Assembly: GCF_029931775.1 (NCBI RefSeq)
Contig: NC_079318.1
Location: 54,786,659 to 54,850,658 of the forward strand
Direction of reading: 5' to 3'
Length of the DNA: 64,000 bases
From: Euleptes europaea
Lineage: Eukaryota > Chordata > Lepidosauria > Squamata > Sphaerodactylidae
Shown: positions 55,253 through 64,000 of the stretch, one piece after another
How positions within the stretch are numbered: the first letter of the stretch is position 1
Layout of the letters: each line of letters starts with the position of its first letter
The notes under the pieces: model-generated
Told to the model about the DNA's origin: nothing
Database searches by the model: none
The model's input: only the letters and a program-made list of their open reading frames with translations
Program-made: the position numbers and the translations under genes

Positions 55253-57180
55253 TACTTGCCCCCATAATACCCCTCTTCTTTTAACTAGCTTCAGTTTCTA
55301 GAAGAGGAACCTGAATACACAACCAACCAACAGTGCAATCTGAGGCAGGTTTGCTTGGAAGTACGCTACACTGATTACAGTCTTTACTTCCAAGGAACCA
55401 TGCATGAGGGTTTCATCCTAAGACCTTAAAAAGAATGACCAGTTTATTGTGGGGTTCCCCTTCCATCTAAGATCTTACTTCATCTGAACTGTAGCCGTTT
55501 CTTCCTCTCTGAGGACTCTCTTGCTTAATAAGAGTGTGTTGCTCTCTTCAGTTTGGGGGCAGAATAATTTGGCTATGCTATTCCCAAAATGGAAGCCTTG
55601 TGGTGCCTAAAAACGTCAGCCTTTAGTCTTCTGAGCAATCTCTCCCCCCCCATCCGACTGAGTTGAAAAGATTCAAATAGAGAAAGTTGGCTTGCTTTGG
55701 CCTGTGAAAGGCGGTTCATGGTGGTTGGGGGCCATTCTGAGCAACCTTTGCTTTTTCTCTCCTTTGTGAGCAATTGCCTGGTGAAGAAGACCCTGGAAGA
55801 GACTTATCAGCCTTCCAAGCTAGTCCTTTTGGAGGCTGCCTCTCTCGCCTGGTTAACTGTGTCTGCCCAGTTATGAAATTAAAAAAACAACAACCATATT
55901 TGTGATGGAGCTTTGATTCCTTTGGCTTCCTTACAGCGTCACCAGTGGTTATCTGAATCGGCTGCCCGGTGCACTTGGGAGAACGTGGGTGGGTCTGATT
56001 AGAAAAATCTGGTTTAATTCTGCAAATCCCGCAGAAGGCGGGGAGCGGGGGGGGGGGCTGGGTGAGGCAAGTGAACACTAACCACTTGCTAAAGCATGAC
56101 TGGGGAAGGATCTGAATGAAAATGAAACTGGGCAGATATTGCTGGAAGGGCTTGTGGTCCCCACCTGGAGCAATTGTTTCTTCCAGTGCCATTGGAACTG
56201 GTTTTTAAGCGGATAGTTGGGTTTGAATTTTATGAATTGGATCATAGTCTGTTTCTGAGACTTAATGGGATTTGAGTCTGTTTTTGAAGCATTCTGTCCG
56301 ATCTGTATGTGGATGTTACATCCTTAATTCTGCTCTGAAGAGCTGAGCCAAGCTCTTCCAAAAACTGTCTAGACCCTCGTGCTTTCTGCACTAGAGATTC
56401 TCTTTTTCAAATGCAGTGAGATCTGATTAAATTTTGAGGGGGGGGGGGGAAAGAGTATGAAAATGTGTTCAGACATTTAAGATTCTAGGACGTTCACATT
56501 AACATTGTTCTGTCCTAGATGGATTTTATCCTGTTTTGGAAGGGGCTAAATGAGGTCTCTTGTTCCCCTTTAGCTTGGCATTCATGATGTTCTGGGCTGG
56601 GCCGTATTCTGGAACCTTCACTTGCATTTTATTCAGTTGCAGGTTCTTAAACCTAATTTCATCCTTCACCTCCCTCAGTGATTAGTAATATCCAGCATTT
56701 CACAGATTTCTCTCTGTACATTTCTGGGGATGGTCTGAAACCCCATTTCCTGCCACCCTCACCCCAGGCTCTTCTGATTTAATTTGGACTCTCTAACTAA
56801 ACAGGAACAGGCTCTCTAAACAAACACAGCCTATTTCGGTGAATTTCCTAAAGCAAAGCTCTGAGCGTCCCAAGAAAGCTTCGAGAGCTTTTGAGAACAG
56901 GCACTCATTTTCTCGTTGCTGCTTTCTCAACTGCAGGAATATGCGGGAGACCACCCATTCTCCCGCTCTCCTCTCCGACTCAGCAGCACATCCATCTAAC
57001 TGTGAGTGATGGGTTGCCAAGGACCTCCGACACATTAGTGAATTAGGCTATTTATCCAAAAATAGTCACCTATTCTGAAGAAGCACTTTAATCAGAAATT
57101 GGAATCCAGGGCTTGGAATGCAAGAGTTTCTCTCGGTCCCTGGCATCAGTTAACATTAATTGTTTACCCTTTAATAATAT
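55253..57180. other. PKDCC intron 1, mostly unique
   Basis: No exon or clear repeat except poly-G runs near 56047-56056 and 56440-56449 and weak SINE scraps. PKDCC exon 2 was looked for and not found. Confidence 0.55.
56810..57090. promoter_or_regulatory. Candidate conserved non-coding stretch in PKDCC intron 1
   Basis: Unique, repeat-free DNA with AAACAAACA (forkhead-like), ATTAGTGAATTAGG and CTATTTATCCAAAAATAG, the last an A/T-rich MEF2/SRF-like inverted pair. Low-confidence motif reading. Confidence 0.2.
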
Positions 57181-57545
57181 TGTTTATTGAAATGTTTATA
57201 CCATGCTTTACTCTCCAACGGGAACCCAAATCAACTTACAACGTTTTTCTCCCCACTCTGTTTTATTATCACAGCAATCCTGTGAATCAAGCGTACACAG
57301 GCAGGATGGTGCTGCTGCAGTCGTTTGGTTTGTGGGCTTCCTAGAGGCACCTGGTTGGCCACTGTATGAACAGACTGCTTGGCTTGATGGGCCTTGGTCT
57401 GATCCAGCATGGCTTTTCTTATGTTCTTAAGTTAGGTTGAGAGTGAATGACCCCATGGCAGAATGGGGATTTTAACTTTGGTATTACTAACTTGGGTCTT
57501 CCAGATCCTGGTCTGACACTCTAGCCACTATACTGTGCTGGCTTT
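57180..57545 (-). mobile_element. MIR-like SINE, reverse, split by a CR1 3' end
   Basis: The left part (TTTACTCTCCAACGGGAACC ... ATCACAGCAATCCTGTGA, to about 57289) and the right part (about 57431 on: AGGTTGAGAGTGAATGA ... CTCTAGCCACTATACTGTGC) are one reverse MIR-type SINE. A CR1 3' end fills the gap. Confidence 0.6.
57290..57430 (+). mobile_element. CR1 LINE 3' end inserted in a SINE
   Basis: GCACCTGGTTGGCCACTGT, GATGGGCCTTGGTCTGATCC and the terminal TTCTTATGTTCTTA are the CR1 3' UTR. About 140 bp survives, 5'-truncated as is usual. It postdates the SINE it interrupts. Confidence 0.85.
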
Positions 57546-57835
57546 GCATTGAGATGATGCTTTTGTTGTTCAAAGCACTTCACAAAATGATATAAGCTGC
57601 CCTGGGTCCCCACTGGGGAGAAAGGTGGAGTATAAATGATTTTTTTTTTTTTAAAAACTACCCTGTTGTCATCTTTACAACAGCCCTACAAGGAAGGCCA
57701 ACATAATTACCACCATCTTGCAGAGAGGAGGAGAGACTTGCCTATGGCCACCTAGTAAATTCATGACAGAGGTTAGATTGGAACTCGGGACCTCATTTTA
57801 AATCGTACATTTGGCCACTATGTGATACTTGTTCC
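57545..57835 (-). repeat. MIR/L2-type fragments, reverse
   Basis: GGAGAAAGGTGGAGTATAAA with poly-T (about 57600-57650) is an L2-like 3' tail. It is followed by ACAACAGCCCTACAAGGAA ... GATTGGAACTCGGGACCTC ... TTTGGCCACTATG, a reverse MIR-like SINE at about 57655-57830. Confidence 0.5.
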
Positions 57836-58007
57836 CTAACTTAACTCATTTTAAACAAAACCAGCTGAGGATACTTGGGTATGAATCTGAAAATCCAAGT
57901 GGCATTTCTCTGCTCCCAGTAAAAAGATAACAGTAAATTAAGTAATTGAGCATCCAGCATCCTTCAGCTGTATCCAGACTTTGCTGAATGGTAGGCTTGG
58001 CCCATTA

Positions 58008-58075
58008 ATACTACAATCCTAAGGATGCTTTCCTGGGAGTAAGCTTCACTGAATAGCCCTGAATAGGATGATGAG
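58008..58075. repeat. Palindromic AGGATTGC-type short repeat
   Basis: ACAATCCTAAGGATGCTTTC followed by CTGGGAGTAAG and CCTGAATAGGAT; the same element as at 38041 and 47720. Confidence 0.55.
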
Positions 58076-58152
58076 CTTGAGATTGCTCTGAATTTACTTC
58101 CAATTTCCCAGTGGCCAGTTGTGGAATGAGTGGTTAGTCATTCGTGGGCCAC

Positions 58153-58303
58153 TTAAGAACATAAGGACATAAGACAGGCCATGCTGGATCAAACCAAGGC
58201 CCATCAAGTCCAAAAGTCTGTTCACACAGTGGCCAACCAGGTGCCTCTAGGAAGCCCAGAAACAAGACAAATGCAGCAGCATTATCCTGCCTGTGTTCCA
58301 AAG
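58153..58303 (-). mobile_element. CR1 LINE 3' end, reverse
   Basis: Begins AAGAACATAAGGACATAAG, then GGCCATGCTGGATCAAACC and CACAGTGGCCAACCAGGTGC: the reverse of the CR1 3' terminus. It forms an inverted pair with the copy at 57290-57430. Confidence 0.88.
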
Positions 58304-58735
58304 CACTTCACAGGTAAGATATTAAAATGAAGAGTTAATGCAGTGAAAAGAAATTCAGAAGCAAGTATTTTGTACAGGTACACTCATGCGAGACTGGCAG
58401 CAATTCCATGCTGAATGTAAACTCAAGCCAGTCTGTTGGTGCTGTTTGAAATGGGCCTTCCCCAGTATGGATGTGAGTAAAAGGGATACATCTGTTCTAT
58501 TAATTAGTTCCTCTTAGCATCCTTTAGTATCCTCTTGCACTTACAATCAAGATGGTTGAAGAATGGCAAAAGTGAACCATATTTCTTTTCTGTTTCTCCC
58601 CACATCTTTCATATTTTCATATTTAAAGCCCTTCCTTATTCCCTGTCAGAGCGGGCTCAGGAAGAACTGCAGTACAATCTATTGTAGAGTTACTCCAAGC
58701 CCACTGAGTTCACTGGAACAGCTCTGCAAGAGATT
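58304..58735. other. PKDCC intron 1, unique
   Basis: No repeat or exon recognised in this 430-base stretch. Confidence 0.5.
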
Positions 58736-59004
58736 GCGTTTTATACTCAACTTTTCTCTACCTTTAAGGAGCATCAAAACAGCATGCAATCACCTTCCCT
58801 TTCTCTCTCCACAACAGTTATCTTGTGAGGTAGGTGAGGCTGAGAGAGTTTGGAGAGAATTGTGACTAGCCCAACATCACCCAGCAGGCTTCATGTGGAG
58901 GAGTGGGGAATTGAGTCCACTGTTCATGTGAAGGAGTGGGGGATCAAACCTGATTCTCCAGATTAGAGTCCACCGCTCTTAACCACTAAGCCATGCTGGC
59001 TCTC
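58736..59004 (-). mobile_element. tRNA-headed SINE (GCCAGC type), reverse
   Basis: Ends in the head AACCACTAAGCCATGCTGGC (reverse A box) with reverse B-box blocks at ATCAAACC and GGGGAATTGAGTCC: two box-B modules, i.e. the long form. The tail lies at the left (TTTTCTCTACCTTTAAGGAG). Confidence 0.78.
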
Positions 59005-59236
59005 AGCGCAGCAGCCAAGAAAGCTGTAGGACAGTTTCTGGGTTCACATCTTGCATCTTCGACAAAAGCACCGGCAAAGTACTTACTTGTGCAGGACTTC
59101 ATGTGGCCCACTGCCTTGTTTGAAATGTTTTAACTCAGGCCCTAGGCCTTTTGCTCTCACTTTAGTGCACCAGCAAACTGCAACCCAAAGGGAAGCCGTC
59201 CTGCCAAGAGAATGGGGCATGGGTAAAAAACACTTT

Positions 59237-59280
59237 GGGCACTTTCACACATGCCGAATAATGTGCTTTCAATCCACTTT
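59237..59280. mobile_element. Left end of a foldback MITE, split by L1
   Basis: GGGCACTTTCACACATGCC then AATAATGTGCTTTCAATCC: the same terminus as the intron-1 MITE at 50536. Its partner arm lies at 61446-61566, 2.2 kb away, because an L1 fragment separates them. Confidence 0.65.
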
Positions 59281-61445
59281 TTTTTCTGTAGAATTTTTAT
59301 CGACAAGAAAATTTTTAACAATAAAATTGAAAGTAAAAGTCCCCTTCCCTCCCTCGTGTTAAGTGCCCACCCACCCCCCATTGTGACTTCTGGAGAAGTA
59401 CCCCTTAGCTTTATATAATCCATTATTTATTTTATTTCCCTTTACTGCAGTATTTTATTTACAACTATTTCACAATCTTCATAAAATCAATCTTTGCTGT
59501 GTTAGCCCAATGTACAAAGGCCTTATGCCAATCTCTTAAACTCTTGTACATATTCCCATGTAGACTATTAGTTAATTTGGCCATTTGTACAAAGTATAAT
59601 AGTTTATCTCTCCAGTCCTTTAAAAGAAGCCTAGTTTCTCCCTTCTAGGTTTTAGCTATTAATATTCTTGCAGCCACAAAGCTATAATGGCAAATTGTCT
59701 TATCTGCCTTCTCCATTCCTTTTGGCAAAAGGCCTATTAGGCAGGGTTCCGGTTCCAATTTTATATTTCCATAAATCAGATTGTTAGTTTTTCTTATAAC
59801 CTTTTCCCAATTTTTTTTAACTAATTTACACGTCCATCAAGCATGGAAATGTGCCTCTTTGTAAGCCTCCAGGGGTCTAAGCCATCCTGGAGTTTTGGGT
59901 TCAAAGCCTCTCTTATATCTCTTCCAAACTTGTAATAAGCTCTCTCTTATAATAAGATGATTAAAATCTTTGTTTACCCTGTCTTTATCATACCATATAT
60001 ACGCATGCCAACCAAATCTCATATTATATCCTTCTAAATCTAAAAATCTGGGGTTTTCTAATGTAATCCATTGTCTTAACCAGACAAAACAAGTCGCTTC
60101 CTAATACCATCTTAAATCAGGAAGCTCCAAACCCCCTCTATCTTTGGCATCTATAAGATTTTTATAGGAGATTCTGTGTCTACTATTACCCCAGATAAAA
60201 CTCACCACCTTTTTCCACTGTTGGAAAATCTTGATTCCTTTCAGAATTGGCAAATTCTGAAACAGGAACAACATCTTTGGAAGAACCATAATCTTTATTA
60301 TGGCGATCTTGCCTAGCCATGATATTGGTAATTTCCCCCAACTTATTAAGTCTTTTTTAATTTCCCCCCCATATTTTCACATAATTATTTGGTATAAATT
60401 TATACCATTTAGTAATCCAAATACCTAAATATTTAATTTTATTCTCTAATTTGCAGCCTGTTATTGAAGATAAATCTTGTTGCTGTTTTATTGTAAGGGT
60501 TTTCCCTAATATTTTAGATTTATCCCTATTCAATCTAAAACCCGAGAGGTTTCCATAGGCTCTAAGCACTTCCATCCACTTTTTTGCATTTTCAATAGGG
60601 TCGGCAAGAATACAGACCATATCATCTGCAAAAGCTCTTACCTTATATTCATATTTACCAACTCTAACCCCTTTTAATGCTCTATCTTCCCTAATTCTTT
60701 TATTTAATACTTCTAACACTAAAATAAATAAAAGTGGGGAGAAAGGGCAACCCTGTCTGGTACCTTTTTGAATCTCTATCATATGTGTCTCTTCCCCATT
60801 TATAAGTAAAGTAGCTGTGAAAATTATATATACTATCTATGGCCCTCCTCAATTTGGGGCCAAAATTCATTTGTTGCAATACTTTTTTTTTTTTTTTTAT
60901 AAAACTCCAGTGGACATTATCAAAAGCTTTTTCAGCATCCAGAAAGAACAATGTTAATTGCAAGTCAGGTTTTTGATCTGCTACCGGTAGTTCTATTAAA
61001 TTCAGCACTACTCTAATATTATGACTAATTTGTCTTCCAGGTAGAAAACCAGCCTGGTCCTCATGAATTATGTCTTTAAGTACAGTCTTTAGCCTGTCTG
61101 CTAAAATGTCAGCAAACAGTTTATAAATCATTATTCAGCAGTGAGATAGGCCTATAGTTTTTTACTTCCAAATGGTCGGCATCTTGTTTTGGTATTAGGG
61201 TAATATTAGCTTGCTTCTACGTTTGTGGTACTACACCATTCTCCAATCAGCATTCATTACCTTCAGAAGGAGTGGGCTAAGAAGATCCTTGAAACATTTA
61301 TAATATAATGCTGTGAAACCGTCTGGTCCCGGTGATTTGTTAAGTTTACTTTTATTAATTGCCTTATTTAGTTCTTCCTGAGTTATAGGTTCTTTCAGTG
61401 TATTTTTTAATGTCTGGTTAATCTCATTACATTTATTTTCCAAAA
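59281..61445 (-). mobile_element. L1 LINE, 5'-truncated, ORF2 RT and C-terminal parts
   Basis: On the minus strand, from high to low coordinates: NKSPGPDGF (61443-61231), RT motif A FFLDAEKAFDNVHW (61131-60700), GTRQGCPFSPLLF and catalytic FADD (60782-60357), then FIWGNSRHRISY and DRGGLELPDLRWY (60289-60101), and a C-terminal part with WHAYIWYDKDRVN (60022-59837). These are L1 ORF2 hallmarks. The order is intact but the frame changes between pieces and stops intervene, so it is dead. A 3' UTR follows, and the poly-A shows as a T-run near 59278-59286. Endonuclease and ORF1 are missing. It sits inside a MITE. Confidence 0.92.
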
Positions 61446-61566
61446 GATACCTGCACTTTGCAGCTGGATTTTACTGTGTGAAACAGCAAAATCCATGTGC
61501 AATCGATCCTTAAAGTGCATTGAAAGTGGATTGAAAGTGCATTATTTAGGATGTATAACAGCACCC
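61446..61566. mobile_element. Right end of the L1-split MITE
   Basis: GCACTTTGCAGCTGGATTTT followed by GTGCATTGAAAGTGGATTG, AAGTGCATTATTTAGGATG and the end ACAGCACCC, the inverted complement of the arm at 59237. TTT flanks both outer ends, a weak possible 3-bp target duplication. Confidence 0.65.
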
Positions 61567-62591
61567 TTTGACTGAAATGCTGAGCCACGTGCGACCCTAT
61601 ATGTGTAAATGCTTTACTGCGTCCTGTGTAGTGCATTAAGCAATTCTCCTCTGGTAGCTTTAGGAAAGTCACTCTGAACAGGGTATGGAGTTGCCTTATA
61701 CTGAGTCACACCCTTGGTCAATCTTTCTGCTCTGACTGGCAGCATCTCTCTGGGGTCTCACTGCATTGAGCCTCCTCCATTTGCAGAATGAAAATTCTGC
61801 ACAAGGGGAACTTGCCCTGAGCAATTTTTACAAAATGAATATGTGGAATATAAATGTGCTCAATGGATATAAACAATAAAGATCATGTAGATGAGGCACT
61901 TCGAACATTCCCAGAATGCTGGAAAATAAATTTATTGCTGCTGCCCTGGTGGTCGAGGACAGATTCCTGATCAATGGGATGACTGATTAGCTTTGGGTAG
62001 TTTCTGTGGATTAGTTGGTGCTGAGTACAAGGCTGTGCTCTTGACTGTGGGACACAGAACTGGCATGGGATGGTTTTATCTAGAACAAAACAGTGTGATC
62101 TTCTATAAGTGCCACCAGTCATTCACTTGCCTGGGGCAGGCTGTTTGGAAAAGCCATTCCGGATCCTCTGTGGCTTTTCCCCTTGAATAGGAAGAAAGGC
62201 AAAAACCTTTCAGATTTTACATTGGGGGGTGAGAATCCAGGTTCCTCGATTAGCAGCTGACACATAAACACAGGTAAAGGGATGGCTCAAGCTTCTTGGC
62301 AAGAATAGAGACTGGAGAAAGTTATTCTGCATGAACAAGCACAACATGCTGACCTTTGTCGATTCAACATTTCTGACCGATTTGGCTCGATTGAGCAAAT
62401 TTCATAGGATTTTGCAACCAATGTGCAATTTAAGTAAGCCCCACTGAGTTCAGTGAGACCTTGTGTACTAAGTGTCTTGAGGACTGGATCCGTGTGCCTA
62501 CTCAACCTGATAGGTTTCAATAACAAAACTGTCTACTGTTCCCATTTAAAAATGTAGATCCAGTTCATGTGTATGCCCTGCTGTGTGGAGG
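61567..62591. other. PKDCC intron 1, mostly unique with a SINE scrap
   Basis: A reverse GGTAGAGC-type SINE tail lies at about 61684-61762 (GTTGCCTTATACTGAGTCAC ... GCAGCATCTCTCTGGGGTCT). A short GTAAGCCCCACTGAGTTCAG scrap is at 62433. No exon recognised. Confidence 0.5.
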
Positions 62592-62800
62592 TAGGGTTGC
62601 CAACCTCCAGGTACTAGCTGGAGATCTCTTGCTATTACAACTGATCTCCAGCCGATAGAGGTCAGTTCACCTGGAGGAAATGGCCACTTTGGCAACTGGA
62701 CTCTCTGGCGTTGAAGTCCCGCCTCTCCCCAAACCCTGCCCTCCTCAGGCTCCACCCCAAAAATCTCCTGTCAGTGGCAAAGAGGGACCTGGCAACCCTA
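62592..62800 (+). mobile_element. hAT MITE, TAGGGTTGCC family
   Basis: Full length, 209 bp: TAGGGTTGCC ... GGCAACCCTA. Flanks tgtggagg and tatgcagg match at 6 of 8 positions, an aged 8-bp target duplication. Internal CTCCAGGT and ACCTGGAG form a second foldback. Confidence 0.82.
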
Positions 62801-63277
62801 TATGCAGGGGACACTTGAAACTAAATTGTGTGAAGGCAGTTCCACGTGGTAAGCTCCTTTTGTCAAAGGACCCCTCCCCATGCAGGGGTTTTCATTGTGG
62901 TTCCCCACAGAACGGATTTCACCACACTCATGCAATCCCTCTTCTTTTGCATTAGTATGGCCTACACGTCTGTACTTTCTGTAATGTCTCTAGCATTGTA
63001 ACTTGTAAGGAAATCATCCCATCTCATAGCGCTTTGCAGGCCAACAAGATTTTGACTCTCATAGAAGATTCAAAAGACAAGTCAGCAGAGTACGCAGTGA
63101 TGACTATGATGACAATTTAAGTAGAATAAACAACCCAGCGACGAGTTTAAAAAAAAATTGGAAATTATATTTTACATGTTTGTTAAAATATGTATAGATA
63201 GAAATGAAAAAAGCTCTGTTAGGATGTTATACTGAAAAAGCATACAATGGAATTTAATAATTATTATCAATAAGCTA
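62801..63277. other. PKDCC intron 1, unique
   Basis: Nothing recognised; AT-rich towards the right with an A-run near 63151. Confidence 0.5.
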
Positions 63278-63530
63278 ATATAGGTAAAGGACCCCTGTGC
63301 AAGCATCGGGTCATTCCTAACCCATGGGGTGTCGTCACATCCCAACGTTTCCAAGGCAGACTTTGTTTGCGGGGTGGTTTGCCGGTGCCTTCCCCAGTCA
63401 TCTTCCCTTTACCCCCAGCAAGTACTCATTTCACCGACCTCAGAAGGATGGAAGACTGAGTCAACCTTGAGCCTGCTATCTGAAACTAACTTCCGTTGGG
63501 ATCGAACTCAGGTTGTGAGCATAGATAGCA
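63278..63530 (-). mobile_element. tRNA-headed SINE, Sauria-SINE-like, reverse
   Basis: CGGGTCATTCCTAACCCATG, ACGTTTCCAAGGCAGACTTT, GGGGTGGTTTGCCGGTGCC, TTTACCCCCAGCAAG and the reverse B box GGGATCGAACTCAGG: the same family as 4668 and 8000. The A-box end is eroded. Confidence 0.78.
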
Positions 63531-64000
63531 GATTAAATTATTTTTAATTTTACTGGGTTAGTATAAAGTACACATATTATGAGAGGGAAGGGTTTAATAT
63601 TAAGCAGTATATTTAATGCTATAAAGTTAGAACAGTATAATATAGGGATGATTATAAGAGGGGAACAAAATTTGGCTACGCTCGCCCAGGGAAAGCTTGT
63701 TATTTGTTTGTTGTAGATTTTACGTTTATAATGTTATGCGTGTTGTTTTGTATTCTGTCTGTTTATGAAATAAGAAAAAAAAAAGATTTTGACTCCTGAA
63801 AGCTCATACCCTGAAAATCTTGTTGGTCTTTAGGTGCTACTGGACTCAAATCTAGTGTTCTACTGCAGACTGACAAGGCTGCTGTCTGAACCTGTCCCAT
63901 CTCATGCTTTTTTTTTTTTTACACGTGAACAGGAGGTTGCTTATTCTGCCTCCCAGCTGGGACTAAAAGAAGCAGGGCAAAGTGGGTTTGCACTGGGGAA
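63531..64000. other. PKDCC intron 1 to window end; includes an unclassified repeat
   Basis: 63784-63895 holds CTGAAAGCTCATACCCTG, GTTGGTCTTTAGGTGCTACT and CAGACTGACAAGGCTGCT, the 'AAGGTGCTACTGGACTC' repeat also seen at 19438 and 25808. The rest is unique and AT-rich, with a T-run at about 63909-63920. Confidence 0.5.

Noticed and set aside
1-64000. LTR elements or other virus-derived copies
   Set aside because: No LTR pairs, gag/pol/env-type or capsid motifs recognised; all reverse transcriptase matches are CR1, L1 or BovB type.

Overview
The window is vertebrate nuclear DNA, most probably from a squamate reptile (lizard or snake). The repeat mix points there: CR1 LINEs whose 3' ends finish in TTCTTATG-type octamers, L2 and BovB (RTE) LINE ends, tRNA-headed and 5S-rRNA-headed SINEs with BovB- or L2-like tails, an L1 fragment, and many hAT- and Harbinger-like non-autonomous DNA elements. 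I cannot fix the family or species. Nothing prokaryotic is present, and I recognise no LTR retrovirus or other capsid/envelope element.

Only one host gene can be supported: exon 1 of PKDCC (VLK, a secreted-pathway tyrosine kinase) on the + strand at 49620-50303. It sits in a CpG island with a TATA box, two upstream ATGs and a strong splice donor. The remaining 13.7 kb to the window end reads as intron 1, and I could not find exon 2. The 49 kb upstream has no recognisable exon and looks like a gene-poor flank of interspersed repeats separated by unique AT-rich stretches. Some of these look like conserved regulatory DNA; the best candidate is a GC-rich island with clustered homeodomain-type sites at 46.43-46.87 kb, about 2.8 kb upstream of the gene.

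Layout: 0-2.1 kb unique DNA, then a CR1 with a long open RT frame; 2.1-12 kb SINEs and hAT MITEs; 12.1-14 kb BovB and L2 ends, a 604-bp Harbinger-like MITE and a hairpin-rich repeat; 14-34 kb scattered MITEs, SINEs and old CR1 pieces in mostly unique DNA; 34.7-38 kb a CR1 holding a hAT that itself holds a second hAT; 38-46 kb mostly unique DNA with a 5S SINE, two CR1 ends meeting tail to tail, a long foldback MITE and a perfect 26-bp palindrome; 46.4-50.3 kb the regulatory island, two opposed BovB ends and the PKDCC promoter and exon 1; 50.3-64 kb intron 1 with CpG-rich unique DNA, several SINEs and MITEs, and an L1 inserted in a MITE.

I found no new multi-gene system. The most informative structures are the datable nested insertions, a roughly 210-bp hAT MITE family whose flanking 8-bp target duplications can be read directly, SINEs that share heads but differ in tails, and the PKDCC 5' region with its uORFs and polyQ/polyA tracts.
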